Shown: positions 17,999 to 26,766 of the stretch, piece by piece
Numbering within the stretch: position 1 is the stretch's first letter
Layout: each line of letters starts with the position of its first letter
Assembly (NCBI RefSeq): GCF_024400215.1
Contig: NZ_CP053748.1
Location: forward strand, 3,100,001 to 3,164,000
Reading direction: 5' to 3'
Length of the DNA: 64,000 nt
Origin: Massilia sp. erpn
Lineage (GTDB): Bacteria; Pseudomonadota; Gammaproteobacteria; Burkholderiales; Burkholderiaceae_D
Made by a program: the position numbers and the translations under genes
Notes under the pieces: model-generated
Told to the model about the DNA's origin: nothing
Seen by the model: the letters and a program-made list of their open reading frames with translations, nothing else
The model's database searches: none

Positions 17999-18611
17999 AG
18001 TTGTACACCGTGGCGCGTGAGACGCCCAGATGCTGGGCGGTGATTTCCATGGCGCGCCGCAGATCGAGCAGGCCCGCGCCTTTCAGTTCGCGCAGCAGGT
18101 TGCGGCGCTCGTCGGCCTTGAGCGCGCGCGGCGTGGTGGCCAGGCGCGCGGCAAACTGGTCGATGCGGGCGCGGATGGCGTCGGCGCCGGCCGGGTCCAG
18201 GCTTTCCTGGATGGCGGCGTTGGCGTCCACGCTGCCGAACTGGCCGAGCAGGCTATGCAGGCTGCGGAACAGGCTCAGGTCGACGTTCATGCACAGGGCG
18301 GCGACGTAGTTGCCTTCATCGTCCTTGATGCCGATCGAGGTGCTTTTGGCTTGCCGTCCGTCGGGGAAGTGGTTGGGGTAGTTGGCCAGCACTTGTGGAT
18401 AGGCGGGATCGGCGATGCGCGCCAGCCCCAGCTCGGTGGCCGGATCGCCGGGCTGGCGGCCCGACAGATTGTTATGGATGGCCAGCACCGTGCTGTGCGG
18501 GTCGCGCAGATCGTGCAGTACCACTTCGCAAAACGGGGCCAGGGTCTGGCCCAGGCCGGCGGCGATGTGCTGCAATTGTTCGATCAGGTGGTCATGGTCT
18601 TTGTTTTGCAT
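17988..18611 (-). CDS. DauR/YheO-like transcriptional regulator
   Basis: A 207-residue regulator. The N-terminal YheO-type PAS domain begins around LGQTLAPFCEVVLHDLRDPH and includes KSTSIGIKDDEGNYVAALCM. The C-terminal helix-turn-helix ends ITAQHLGVSRATVYNYAK, with the recognition helix at the very end of the protein, as in DauR. Family members sense amino acids and control adjacent catabolic genes. As first gene of the three-gene unit it probably controls itself and the two enzymes. Confidence 0.88.
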   Translation of the reverse strand: MQNKDHDHLIEQLQHIAAGLGQTLAPFCEVVLHDLRDPHSTVLAIHNNLSGRQPGDPATELGLARIADPAYPQVLANYPNHFPDGRQAKSTSIGIKDDEGNYVAALCMNVDLSLFRSLHSLLGQFGSVDANAAIQESLDPAGADAIRARIDQFAARLATTPRALKADERRNLLRELKGAGLLDLRRAMEITAQHLGVSRATVYNYAK

Positions 18612-18726
18612 TTTTACAGATTATCTCGTTTTGGATTAAATGTAAACCAGCGTCCGATCAGGGGCGATTTAACATTGCCGTAAGGAAATGTTGCTAAAGT
18701 GGCGTTTTGCCACTCAAGGGATGACT

Positions 18727-19809
18727 ATGCAAAGCAAGATGATCTTTTCCGCCACGGTGCTGGCTGCGCTGCTGGCCGGCTGCGGCGGCGGCAATGCGCC
18801 GGCCGGCGACAATGCAGGTGCGGAACGCGCGCGCAGCGCTGCCGCCCCGCAGCGCGCGGCGCCGGCCAAGATGGTGCTGGCCTACTACTCCGGCTATGCC
18901 AATAACTACAAGGCGCTGACCACGCACTACGCCAACTTCAATGCGGTGGCGATCGACTACTGGAATATCACGGCCGAGGGCGTGGTGGTGGGCAATGGCG
19001 ATCCGGCGCCGTCGAACGCGATTTCCTTCCTGAAGTCGAAAAAGATCCCGATTTACGGCTGTATCTCGAATGTGGACGGCGATTGGAGCCAAGCCATTGC
19101 GCACGGCGTGACCGGCACCTTCCGCAAGACGGCCATTGCCAATCTGCTGGCGTTTGCCAAGAAGAACGGCTTTGCCGGCATCAATATCGACTTCGAAAAC
19201 GTCAATAAGGACGATCGCGCCAACCTGAGCGCTTTTACCGCCGAGCTGGGCGCCGTGCTGCATGCGAATGGTTTGAAGCTGATCATCAGCGTGCCCGCTT
19301 TCTCCGCCGCCGACGAGAATCACGAGTACAACCAGGCTTTCGATCTGGCCGCTCTCGGCCGCGCCGTCGACTATATCCAGATCATGAGCTATGACCAGGC
19401 GATTCCCGCCTGGGATCCCGGCCCGGTCGCCAGTTCCGGCTGGATGGAGGATGCGCTCGACTATGCCGTCGCCAAAGCGCCTGCTGGGCGCATCCTGAAC
19501 GGTCTGCCGGCCTATGGTTACGACTGGATCGCGGCGGGCAATGGCAAGCAAGTGTTCTGGAATGCCATTCCCGGCATGCTGAAGCAGTATGGCGTCACAC
19601 CGCGCTATGACATTGGCAGCAACTCCCTGACCTTCAACTACACCGCCACCGACGGCCAGCCGCATACGGTGTGGACGGAAAACGCCCAGAGCATCACGCT
19701 GAAAGCCAGCCTGGTCAACGCCTACGGCCTGGGCGGCACCTCGATCTATGCGCTGGGCATGGAAGATGCCAGCTACTGGAAAGCCGTGCAAGCCGGTTTG
19801 CAAAAATAA
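18727..19809 (+). CDS. GH18 glycosidase-like lipoprotein
   Basis: A 360-residue lipoprotein. The signal peptide ends in a clear lipobox, LLAG before Cys19. The rest is a glycoside hydrolase family 18 barrel, with the catalytic strand GFAGINIDFENV (DxE with the acid Glu) and IQIMSYDQAIPAWDPGPV. It resembles the YaaH/SleL-type GH18 group, which cleaves chitin or peptidoglycan-like glycans. It is probably anchored to the outer membrane. ATG 18727 is chosen because AAGGG lies 6 bp upstream and it gives a normal lipoprotein signal; an upstream ATG at 18688 would spoil it. A family A repeat follows the stop. Confidence 0.85.
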   Translation: MQSKMIFSATVLAALLAGCGGGNAPAGDNAGAERARSAAAPQRAAPAKMVLAYYSGYANNYKALTTHYANFNAVAIDYWNITAEGVVVGNGDPAPSNAISFLKSKKIPIYGCISNVDGDWSQAIAHGVTGTFRKTAIANLLAFAKKNGFAGINIDFENVNKDDRANLSAFTAELGAVLHANGLKLIISVPAFSAADENHEYNQAFDLAALGRAVDYIQIMSYDQAIPAWDPGPVASSGWMEDALDYAVAKAPAGRILNGLPAYGYDWIAAGNGKQVFWNAIPGMLKQYGVTPRYDIGSNSLTFNYTATDGQPHTVWTENAQSITLKASLVNAYGLGGTSIYALGMEDASYWKAVQAGLQK

Positions 19810-19838
19810 CCGCACACCGTTTGATCTGGCGCAAAAAA

Positions 19839-19873
19839 TGTCCGACTCCGGTGCCTGGCACCAGGGTGGGACA
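19839..19873. repeat. Family A palindromic repeat, one unit
   Basis: A 35-nt unit beginning TGTCCGACTCCGGTG and ending CACCAGGGTGGGACA, followed by TTGTTTGAT and flanked on both sides by TGGCGCAAA. It lies between the converging GH18 and phasin genes. Confidence 0.88.
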
Positions 19874-19902
19874 TTGTTTGATTTGGCGCAAAGGGTGGGG
19901 CG

Positions 19903-19931
19903 AAAAAAAGCCCCGGGATGGAACCCGGGGC
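19903..19931 (-). terminator. Intrinsic terminator downstream of the phasin gene
   Basis: On the minus strand GCCCCGGG and CCCGGGGC form an 8-bp stem followed by TTTTTTT. It lies about 80 bp beyond the phasin stop. Confidence 0.88.
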
Positions 19932-20011
19932 AGAAGAAAGCATCCGCTGGAGAGGAAACCACGGATGCCGAGGAGACCTTTGGACAGCGGGGAGGCCCGA
20001 GGGCCTTCCGA

Positions 20012-20587
20012 TTACGCTTGCTTTTTGACGGCGGCAGCCGGGGCAGCTTTGGCGGCGGCGGCGGTGAACTGGTTCACGGCGGCGCTCAGATTGGCTTCCA
20101 CGGTTTCGGCGGCTTGTTTGGCGGTTTTGGTGAATTGCTCGTAGCCGGCGTGGGCGCTGCCCAGGGCCGATTTGAACAGGGCCACAGCGTTTTCGGTGCC
20201 GGCTGGGGCGTTTTTGCTCACTTCTTCCACCAGCGAAATCACTTTGCGGTTGGTTTCGGCGATCTGGGTTTCAGCGGCTTTGCTGAATTCGGCTTGGGTG
20301 CCGGAAGCGATCGAAGCCAGGTGACGGCCATAGGCGATGGCTTTTTCAGCGGTCGGCTGGGCCTGAGCAGCGGTCAGCGAGAAGAATTCCTGCGGGTCTT
20401 TGGCAGCCAGCAGTTGCTTGGCGGTGACGGCGGACTCTTCCAGCGAGGCTTTCGCGGCGGTCAGGTTCAGGTCGACAAACTTCTCAACGCCTTCGAAGGC
20501 TTTGTTGGTCAGCGAGGAAAAGATGGCGAACTGGCTCTCGAAATTGGCCTTGGTCGCATTGGAAAATTGCTCAGGAATCGAAAACAT
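20012..20587 (-). CDS. phaP: Phasin (PHA granule-associated protein)
   Basis: A 191-residue phasin, the coat protein of polyhydroxyalkanoate granules. It starts [20 protein letters not shown], a standard phasin N-terminus, is almost wholly helical and ends in an Ala/Lys-rich tail ([16 protein letters not shown]) like that of PhaP1. The gene is monocistronic, with its own terminator. Its promoter (20703-20730) is bracketed by TTGTGC palindromes, consistent with repression by PhaR until granules form. Confidence 0.95.
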   Translation of the reverse strand: MFSIPEQFSNATKANFESQFAIFSSLTNKAFEGVEKFVDLNLTAAKASLEESAVTAKQLLAAKDPQEFFSLTAAQAQPTAEKAIAYGRHLASIASGTQAEFSKAAETQIAETNRKVISLVEEVSKNAPAGTENAVALFKSALGSAHAGYEQFTKTAKQAAETVEANLSAAVNQFTAAAAKAAPAAAVKKQA

Positions 20588-20681
20588 TTAACTCTCCAGT
20601 AAGTAAATAGTCGTTGATTGAATACGCTGTTTGCTACCTGCGGTGAAGCGCAAAACGGTTTTTCAGGGGCCGAACAACAAA

Positions 20682-20697
20682 TTGTGCAACGCAACAA
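20682..20697. promoter_or_regulatory. Imperfect TTGTGC palindrome, second possible PhaR site
   Basis: TTGTGCAACGCAACAA repeats the arms of the site at 20739-20753 with one slip. It sits just downstream of the phaP -10 box, over the expected transcription start, where a repressor would block. Confidence 0.4.
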
Positions 20698-20702
20698 ACC
20701 CA

Positions 20703-20730
20703 ATTTTACGGAACTGGGAAAAGATGTCAA
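20703..20730 (-). promoter_or_regulatory. phaP promoter
   Basis: On the minus strand TTGACA (20730-20725) and TAAAAT (20708-20703) have a 16-bp spacer. It is close to consensus and about 115 bp upstream of the phasin ATG. Confidence 0.8.
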
Positions 20731-20738
20731 GGAATATT

Positions 20739-20753
20739 TTGTGCATTGCACAA
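20739..20753. promoter_or_regulatory. Perfect 15-bp palindrome upstream of the phaP -35 box (PhaR-like operator)
   Basis: TTGTGCATTGCACAA is a perfect palindrome 8 bp upstream of the -35 box. PhaR repressors are known to bind TGC-containing palindromes before phasin genes; the assignment to PhaR is inference from position and motif. Confidence 0.5.
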
Positions 20754-20897
20754 GGGCATTAAATACTTGTTGTTACAGGGTTTTTTCTTGCTAGCGCCGG
20801 GTGCGAGTCAGGTGAAAATGCAGCGCCGCAGCGAAGCGGGGGCGGGCGGGTGCTGCCGTGTTAGACTGCCTGTCCTGTTTTCAGTTTGCTAGCTGCC

Positions 20898-21800
20898 ATG
20901 TCCGATACCTCTACAGCCAGCCCAGCCACGGCTTTGCTCTCGCCGGTGCCGCTATTTTTTGTCTTTCTGTGGAGTACGGGTTTCATTGTTGCTAAGTATG
21001 GTTTGCCCTACGCGCCGCCGCTGACTTTCCTGTTGCTGCGCTTTCTTGGCGTGCTGGCGATCCTGGCGCCCGCCATTGTGCTGCTGAAAGCGCCCTGGCC
21101 GCGGGGCAAGGTGGGCCATATCGCCGTGGCCGGCATCCTGGTGCAGGCCGGTTATCTGAGCGGGGTGTGGTGCGCGATCAAGCTGGGCATGCCGGCCGGC
21201 TTGTCGGCCCTGATCGTCGGCATGCAGCCGATCCTGACAGCTTTTGCCGCGCCTTTGCTGGGCGAGCAAGTACGGCCGCGCCAGTGGCTGGGCCTGGTTT
21301 TCGGCCTGGTGGGCGTCGGCCTGGTGGTGGCGGCCAAGGTCACGCTGGTCGGTTTGAGCTGGCCGAGCCTGGCGCTGTGCGTGGGCGCGCTGCTGGCGAT
21401 GACGGCCGGCACGCTCTACCAAAAACATTTTTGTCCACGCTTTGACTTGCGCAGCGGCACGGTGATCCAGTTCTCGGCCTCGCTGGTGGTGGTGCTGCCT
21501 TTTGCCGTAGCGCTGGAAGGCCTGGGTTGGGATTTCGCCTCGGTGCAGTGGACACCGCAATTCCTCGCTGCTTGGGCCTGGTCGGTGCTGGCGCTGTCGA
21601 TTGGTGCCATCTTCCTGCTGTTCGCCCTGATCCGCCGCAGCGACGCCACCCAGGTTTCCAGCCTGATGTATCTGACCCCGCCCACCACCGCCCTGATGGC
21701 CTGGCTGCTGTTCGGCGAGGCCTTCAATCTGCTCGGCCTGGCTGGTATGGCGCTGGCCGTGCTGGGTGTGGTCTTCGTTGTGCGTCCATCCAAAAACTAG
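20898..21800 (+). CDS. EamA-family (DMT) transporter
   Basis: A 300-residue membrane protein with ten predicted helices in two EamA repeats, the RhaT/YdcZ-like drug/metabolite transporter layout. FLWSTGFIVAKYGLPYAPPL in helix 1 and GLSALIVGMQPILTAFAAPL in the first repeat are typical. In the second repeat SSLMYLTPPTTALMAWLLFG aligns with the latter. The substrate (amino acid or metabolite export) is unknown. ATG 20898 is used; an upstream TTG frame extension is unlikely. The nitroreductase gene follows 13 bp later and is probably in the same transcript. Confidence 0.9.
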   Translation: MSDTSTASPATALLSPVPLFFVFLWSTGFIVAKYGLPYAPPLTFLLLRFLGVLAILAPAIVLLKAPWPRGKVGHIAVAGILVQAGYLSGVWCAIKLGMPAGLSALIVGMQPILTAFAAPLLGEQVRPRQWLGLVFGLVGVGLVVAAKVTLVGLSWPSLALCVGALLAMTAGTLYQKHFCPRFDLRSGTVIQFSASLVVVLPFAVALEGLGWDFASVQWTPQFLAAWAWSVLALSIGAIFLLFALIRRSDATQVSSLMYLTPPTTALMAWLLFGEAFNLLGLAGMALAVLGVVFVVRPSKN

Positions 21801-21813
21801 CGAGTATGCCAGC

Positions 21814-22509
21814 ATGATTTCCAGTCCCGAACAGCAGGCGGTCGACGCCGCCATCACCTCGCGCCGCTCGATCCGCGCCTTCCTGCCGACGCCGCTGGCG
21901 CGCGAAGATATCGAACAGATTTTGCAAGTAGCGGCGCGCGCGCCCTCCGGCACCAATGTCCAGCCCTGGCGCGTGCATGTGCTGACGGGCGCGGCCAAGG
22001 AAGAGTTGAGCCGCCGTATCCTGGCGGCTTACCATGACCCGCTGCAGGCCGCCACCCATACCGAGCCGTATGCCTATTACCCGCGCCAATGGGTGGCGCC
22101 GTATATCGACCGGCGCCGCAAGGTGGGCTGGGATCTGTATGCGCTGCTGGGCCTGACCCGCGAGGACAAGGCCGGCATGGCGGCCCAGCATGGCCGCAAT
22201 TACGCTTTCTTCGACGCGCCGGTGGGCCTGATCTTCACCATCGATAACATCATGGAGCAGGGTTCCTGGCTGGACTATGGCATGTTCCTGCAGAACATCA
22301 TGGTGGCGGCACGCGGCCGGGGGCTGGATACGTGCCCGCAAGCAGCGTTCACCCAATATCACCGGATTATCAGTGAATATTTGCGGTTGCCGGACAACGA
22401 AACAGTAGTCTGCGGCATGGCGCTGGGATATGCTGATCTAAGCAAGATAGAAAATACGCTAGTGACCGAGAGAGTCCCCGTTGCTGAATTTGTTAAATTT
22501 GCGGAGTAA
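21814..22509 (+). CDS. Nitroreductase-family flavoprotein
   Basis: A 231-residue FMN-dependent oxidoreductase. The N-terminal SRRSIRAFLPTPLAREDI and RAPSGTNVQPWRVHVL hold the FMN-binding Arg and Ser, and LDYGMFLQNIMVAARGRGLD is the family's central helix. GMALGYAD is at the end. Members reduce nitroaromatics, quinones or flavins; physiological substrates are usually unknown. It starts 13 bp after the EamA gene. The last 40 codons are less GC-rich than the rest. Confidence 0.92.
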   Translation: MISSPEQQAVDAAITSRRSIRAFLPTPLAREDIEQILQVAARAPSGTNVQPWRVHVLTGAAKEELSRRILAAYHDPLQAATHTEPYAYYPRQWVAPYIDRRRKVGWDLYALLGLTREDKAGMAAQHGRNYAFFDAPVGLIFTIDNIMEQGSWLDYGMFLQNIMVAARGRGLDTCPQAAFTQYHRIISEYLRLPDNETVVCGMALGYADLSKIENTLVTERVPVAEFVKFAE

Positions 22510-22660
22510 ATAAGCCGTTGCGCGCCAGCGTCAAAGAATGAACATTGTGTCTTGCTCTTTGGCAAATTCTAGTGCCATCAACCTTAATTTTACTTGCGCT
22601 GGAGCAGTGTTTTGTTACACTGCAACGTAGGACCTTCTCTTCCGTACTGGGGAAAATCGA

Positions 22661-23749
22661 ATGTATAAACTTGCCATCAGCGCGTTGATCTCCGCGCTCT
22701 TCATTTCCCTGCCCGCAGCGGCGGCTCCGGCCAAGCACGGGGCGAAGGCTGTCAGCGTCAAGAAGAGCAAGGCCGGCGTGCGCCGCCAGGCCGCTGCCGA
22801 CGAGCCGCGCATGGTCAAGCGCGTAGTCATGGTGCATGGCAAGCGCAAGGTCGTGTACCAGCGCGTGGTGAGTGTGGGCGATGCGATTCCCGCCCGTCCC
22901 ACCGTCGGCGATATGGCCGGCTTGAACCTGACGCGCGACCCGCTCGACTTGAAATCGAATGTGGCCCTGGTGCTGGACCAGGCCAATTCCGAAGTGCTGT
23001 TCGAAAAGAATGCCAATGTGGCCCTGCCGATCGCCTCCATCACCAAGATGATGACCGGGCTGGTGGTGGTGGAAGCCAACCAGGACATGGACGAGATGCT
23101 GACCGTGAGCGAGGATGACGTCGACCGCGCCAAGTTCAGCAGTTCGCGCCTGAAAGTCGGTTCCCAGCTGAGCCGGCGCGATATGCTGCATATCGCCTTG
23201 ATGAGCTCGGAAAACCGCGCCGCCTCGGCGCTGGGCCACAATTATCCGGGTGGCCTGCCAGCCTTCGTCGAGGCGATGAACGCCAAGGCGCGCCAGCTGG
23301 GCATGAGCGAAACCCATTATGTCGATTCCAGCGGCCTGTCGAAAAACAATGTGGCGAGCGCGCGCGATCTGGCCAAGCTGGCCCAGGCCGCTTACGAGCA
23401 TCCCGTGCTGCGCGAGTATTCGACGGCGCCGAAAGCCGTGGTGGAAGCGAATGGCCGTCCCATGCTGTTCGGCACCACCAACCGTCTGGTGGCGCCCAAT
23501 TCGGGCTGGGAAATCGGCTTGCAGAAAACCGGCTTCATCAATGAAGCGGGCCGTTGCCTGATGATGCAGGCCGTGGTCGAAGGCCGCGCCGTGATCATGG
23601 TGCTGCTCGACGCCAAGGGTTCGGCCGCGCGCGCCGCCGATGCGCTGCGCATGCGCAAATGGCTGAGCGCCTTGAAACCGCCGGGCTTTTCCACCTCCAC
23701 GGTGGCCAGCCCGGCCGTCACTACTTCTTATTCGGCAGCAGGCATGTAA
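22661..23749 (+). CDS. D,D-endopeptidase/carboxypeptidase, PbpG (S11) family
   Basis: A 362-residue periplasmic penicillin-binding protein that trims or cleaves peptidoglycan cross-links. A signal peptide ends about residue 22 (LPAAAA). All three catalytic motifs are present: SITK (Ser126, Lys129), SEN (183-185) and KTG (about residue 286). A basic linker (about 25-75, many Lys and Arg) precedes the catalytic domain. The C-terminus after ALKPPGFSTSTV is short and lacks the amphipathic anchor of PBP5. Its last 22 bp overlap the converging IclR gene. Confidence 0.93.
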   Translation: MYKLAISALISALFISLPAAAAPAKHGAKAVSVKKSKAGVRRQAAADEPRMVKRVVMVHGKRKVVYQRVVSVGDAIPARPTVGDMAGLNLTRDPLDLKSNVALVLDQANSEVLFEKNANVALPIASITKMMTGLVVVEANQDMDEMLTVSEDDVDRAKFSSSRLKVGSQLSRRDMLHIALMSSENRAASALGHNYPGGLPAFVEAMNAKARQLGMSETHYVDSSGLSKNNVASARDLAKLAQAAYEHPVLREYSTAPKAVVEANGRPMLFGTTNRLVAPNSGWEIGLQKTGFINEAGRCLMMQAVVEGRAVIMVLLDAKGSAARAADALRMRKWLSALKPPGFSTSTVASPAVTTSYSAAGM

Positions 23750-24510
23750 CCGAGGGTGGCCGAGATCTGGTTGGCGGTGGTGACCAGGTCTTCCAGCCAC
23801 TCTTCCTGCAGGCGGTCAGCCGGGGCCGAGATCGACAGGCCCGCCACCAGCTTGCCCGAATCGTCGCGGATGCCAGCTGCCATGCAGCGCACGCCCAGTT
23901 CCAGTTCCTCATTGTCGCGCGCATAGCCGCGCGCGCGCACCAGGCTCAGTTCCCGTTCCAGCTTGCTCAAATCCGTGATGGAATTCTTGTTGTGCCCGGC
24001 CAGGCCGGTGCGCGTGGCATAGGCGCGGATGGCTTTCGGCTCGTCCACCGATAGGAAGAGCTTGCCGGTCGAAGTCAGGTGCAGCGGGCCGCGGCCGCCG
24101 ATGGCGCGCACCACCTGCATGCCCGAGCGTTCGGAGAAGGCGCGGTCGATGTACACGATCTCGTCGCCCTGGCGCACCGAGAGATTGATGGTCTGCTGGG
24201 TTTTCTTGTGCAGGGAGCGCATGAAATCAAGCGCCGCTTCGCGCACGGAAAGACGGCTCTTGACCACATTGCCCAGTTCCAGCAGGCGCATGCCGAGGCG
24301 GTAAGTGCCCGGCTCGACGCGGTCGACAAAGCGGGTCAGCACCATATCGTTGAGGATGCGGTGGGCGGTGGACGGGTGCAGGCCGGAGACCTTGGACAAT
24401 TCCTTCAAGCTCACAGGATCGGGATATTTGGCCAATGCGTCCAGCAAGGCCACCATGCGCTCGATTACCTGAATGGTCGTCTTTTGTTCCGGGACGGATT
24501 CAATTTTCAT
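23728..24510 (-). CDS. IclR-family transcriptional regulator
   Basis: A 260-residue regulator with an N-terminal winged helix-turn-helix (VSLKELSKVSGLHPSTAHRI, about 32-51) and a C-terminal IclR ligand-binding domain, with LHLTSTGKLFLSVDE and the ARDNEELELGVRCMAAGIRD segment. The ATG at 24510 gives a normal length; the frame could extend to 24546 but without a ribosome site. A perfect inverted repeat at 24527-24545, just upstream of the start, may be its own operator. No catabolic gene is adjacent, so its target is unclear. Confidence 0.93.
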   Translation of the reverse strand: MKIESVPEQKTTIQVIERMVALLDALAKYPDPVSLKELSKVSGLHPSTAHRILNDMVLTRFVDRVEPGTYRLGMRLLELGNVVKSRLSVREAALDFMRSLHKKTQQTINLSVRQGDEIVYIDRAFSERSGMQVVRAIGGRGPLHLTSTGKLFLSVDEPKAIRAYATRTGLAGHNKNSITDLSKLERELSLVRARGYARDNEELELGVRCMAAGIRDDSGKLVAGLSISAPADRLQEEWLEDLVTTANQISATLGYMPAAE

Positions 24511-24526
24511 GATGCGGTTGGTGCAG

Positions 24527-24545
24527 TGCAGTATTCGGTACTGCA
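24527..24545. promoter_or_regulatory. Inverted repeat upstream of the IclR gene
   Basis: TGCAGTA (24527-24533) and TACTGCA (24539-24545) are perfect 7-bp arms with a 5-nt spacer, 17 bp upstream of the IclR start and facing dgkA on the other side. Size and place fit an autoregulatory IclR operator. Confidence 0.45.
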
Positions 24546-24669
24546 TTTATACCATGATGTGAAAAAAATGGGAATTCTGTGTCATATTGGTGTCTGGAAA
24601 GTGTGAATAAATACTCACGCCCAGGCATAATGGCGCACCGAACCATCCCAGATCAGCGAGCATAGAAAC

Positions 24670-25056
24670 ATGGAACAGCCTGTCAGTGAATTCAAAAGCA
24701 AAAGCGGTTTGAAGCGCATCCTCTCCGCCTTCTTTTATTCGGTGGATGGCTTGAAATCGGCCTGGCGCCACGAGCACGCCTTCCGCCAGGAGTTGATGCT
24801 CTTCGTTTTCGGCGGCATCATCGCCATGTTCCTGCCGGTCTCTGCTTTTCAGAAACTGGTGCTGATCGGCGTGCTGGTGCTGGTGCTGATCGTGGAGCTG
24901 ATCAACTCGGCCATCGAAGCCGTGGTCGACCGCATTTCGCTGGATCGTCACCCGCTGTCGAAGAATGCCAAGGATTTTGGCAGTGCAGCAGTCTTGCTGG
25001 CCTGCCTGCTGGCCGGCGCCACCTGGGCGGTGGTGCTGTTCAACCGCTTTTATTGA
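24670..25056 (+). CDS. dgkA: Diacylglycerol kinase
   Basis: A 128-residue inner-membrane enzyme that phosphorylates diacylglycerol to phosphatidic acid, recycling lipid from membrane-derived oligosaccharide or LPS modification. The signature is IVELINSAIEAVVDRIS, with the catalytic glutamates. Three membrane helices follow an N-terminal amphipathic stretch containing SAWRHEHAFRQE. The length is standard. Transcribed away from the IclR gene. Confidence 0.96.
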   Translation: MEQPVSEFKSKSGLKRILSAFFYSVDGLKSAWRHEHAFRQELMLFVFGGIIAMFLPVSAFQKLVLIGVLVLVLIVELINSAIEAVVDRISLDRHPLSKNAKDFGSAAVLLACLLAGATWAVVLFNRFY

Positions 25057-25165
25057 GCGGCATACCGGCTATATAAGTTTGGGGTATATAAAACTTCCAA
25101 ATCCTTAGTTCGCTTTTATAAACGGTGACAGTATCCTGAGGCTTCCAATTCAAAGGGGAATCCTG

Positions 25166-26167
25166 ATGCTGTCCAAGAAAATCTTTGCTGCTGCTGCCTT
25201 TGCTTCCGCCGTCCTGCCCGCGTTCGCCGCCGATGTGAACCTGCTCAATGTGTCCTACGACCCGACGCGGGAACTGTACCAGGATGTGAATGCCGCTTTT
25301 GCCAAAGACTGGAAGGCGCGCACCGGCGACAATGTGAAGATCAAGCAGTCGCATGGCGGCTCGGGCAAACAGGGCCGCGCCGTGATTGACGGCCTGGAAG
25401 CCGATGTGGTGACGCTGGCGCTGGCCTACGACATCGATGCCATCGCCGAAAAAGGCTTGCTGAGCAAGGATTGGCAAAAACGCCTGGGCCACAATGCCAC
25501 CCCTTACAGCTCGACCATCGTTTTCCTGGTGCGCAAGGGGAATCCGAAAGGCATCAAGGACTGGGGCGACCTGGTGAAACCGGGCATCGCCGTCATCACC
25601 CCGAATCCGAAAACTTCCGGTGGCGCGCGCTGGAATCACCTTGCCGCTTACGGTTACGCCCTGCGCCAGCCTGGCGGCAATGAAGCCTCGGCGCGCGAGT
25701 ACCTGAAAAAACTGTACAAGAACGTGCCGGTGCTCGATTCCGGCGCGCGCGGCGCTACCACCACCTTCGTCGAGCGCGGCATCGGCGACGTGCTGCTGGC
25801 CTGGGAAAACGAAGCCCTGCTGGCGATCAAGGAACTGGGTCCGGACAAGGTGGAAATCGTTGCGCCTTCCGTCAGCATCCTGGCTGAACCGCCGGTCGCC
25901 ATCGTCGACAAGGTGGTCGACAAGCGCGGCACGCGCAAGGTGGCCGAAGCCTATCTGAACTTCCTCTACACCGATGCGGCGCAGGAGCTGATCGCCAAGA
26001 ACTACTATCGTCCGACCGTGGAAAAGGAGGCGAAGAAATACGCCGCGCAATTCCCCAACGTGAAGCTGTTCACGCTCTCGCAAGTGGCGGGCGACTGGGA
26101 CAAGGCGCAGAAGACCCACTTCGCCGATGGCGGCGTGTTCGACCAGATTTATCAGCCGAGCAAGTAA
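25166..26167 (+). CDS. sbp: Periplasmic sulfate-binding protein
   Basis: A 333-residue periplasmic receptor for sulfate (or thiosulfate) feeding the CysTWA transporter. The signal peptide ends [12 protein letters not shown]. The mature protein starts [20 protein letters not shown], the classic Sbp N-terminus. [20 protein letters not shown] and [20 protein letters not shown] hold the oxyanion ligands. AAGGGGAAT precedes the ATG. It heads a sbp-hydrolase-peroxiredoxin unit. The 100 bp upstream is AT-rich, with two TATATAA copies 15 bp apart (25070 and 25085) where CysB could act. Confidence 0.95.
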   Translation: MLSKKIFAAAAFASAVLPAFAADVNLLNVSYDPTRELYQDVNAAFAKDWKARTGDNVKIKQSHGGSGKQGRAVIDGLEADVVTLALAYDIDAIAEKGLLSKDWQKRLGHNATPYSSTIVFLVRKGNPKGIKDWGDLVKPGIAVITPNPKTSGGARWNHLAAYGYALRQPGGNEASAREYLKKLYKNVPVLDSGARGATTTFVERGIGDVLLAWENEALLAIKELGPDKVEIVAPSVSILAEPPVAIVDKVVDKRGTRKVAEAYLNFLYTDAAQELIAKNYYRPTVEKEAKKYAAQFPNVKLFTLSQVAGDWDKAQKTHFADGGVFDQIYQPSK

Positions 26168-26187
26168 TCCACGAGGGGAGAGGGCAT

Positions 26188-26748
26188 ATGGCAGCCAGCT
26201 TGCTTTCGCACTACCGGGTTCTGGTGGCGCCGGGCCTGCACAATAGCGGGCCGGATCATTGGCAGAGCCGCTGGCAGCGCCTGTATCCGAGCTTTTGCCG
26301 CGTCGAGCAGGAGAAGTGGGATGACCCCCATCTGCCGACCTGGGGTGCGCGCCTGGATGCGGTGCGCGCCGAGCAGGCGCGCCCCACGCTGATCGTGGCG
26401 CACAGCTTTGGCAGCCTGACCACGGCCTACAGCCTGGCGCGCGATCCGCATCTGGTGGCTGGCGTGCTGCTGGTGGCGCCGGCCGATCCCGAAAAATTCG
26501 GCGTCACGCATTTGCTGCCGCATGAAAAGCTGCCCTGTCCCTCCATCATGATCGCCAGCACCAACGATCCCTGGATGTCGGCCGCGCGCGCCGCGCTGTG
26601 GGCCAAACGCTGGGGCAGCGAATTTATCGACGGCGGCGCTCTGGGACATATCAACTCCGAATCCGGCTTAGGCGACTGGATTTTCGGCCAGCGCCAATTG
26701 CAAATATTGGCGGAACGAGTGCACAATGAGCGGCTGTTGTCTGTTTAA
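26188..26748 (+). CDS. RBBP9/YdeN-type alpha/beta serine hydrolase
   Basis: A 186-residue single-domain hydrolase of the RBBP9/YdeN family. It starts VLVAPGLHNSGPDHWQSRW, typical of the group; the nucleophile elbow is AHSFGS (Ser73), the acid lies in ASTNDPW and the histidine in LGHINSESGLGDW. The substrate is unknown. The ribosome site GGGGAGAGGG lies before the ATG, 20 bp after sbp. Its place between the sulfate receptor and a peroxiredoxin suggests a role in sulfur-limited growth, but this is only inferred from position. Confidence 0.9.
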   Translation: MAASLLSHYRVLVAPGLHNSGPDHWQSRWQRLYPSFCRVEQEKWDDPHLPTWGARLDAVRAEQARPTLIVAHSFGSLTTAYSLARDPHLVAGVLLVAPADPEKFGVTHLLPHEKLPCPSIMIASTNDPWMSAARAALWAKRWGSEFIDGGALGHINSESGLGDWIFGQRQLQILAERVHNERLLSV

Positions 26749-26766
26749 TCATCTTAGGAGACCATT

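Larger units (their letters stand above)
20588..20897. other. 310-bp divergent regulatory region between phaP and the EamA gene
   Basis: It holds the phaP promoter and its two flanking palindromes on the left half. The right half, leading to the EamA gene, contains no clear promoter and no reading frame I would call. Confidence 0.6.
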
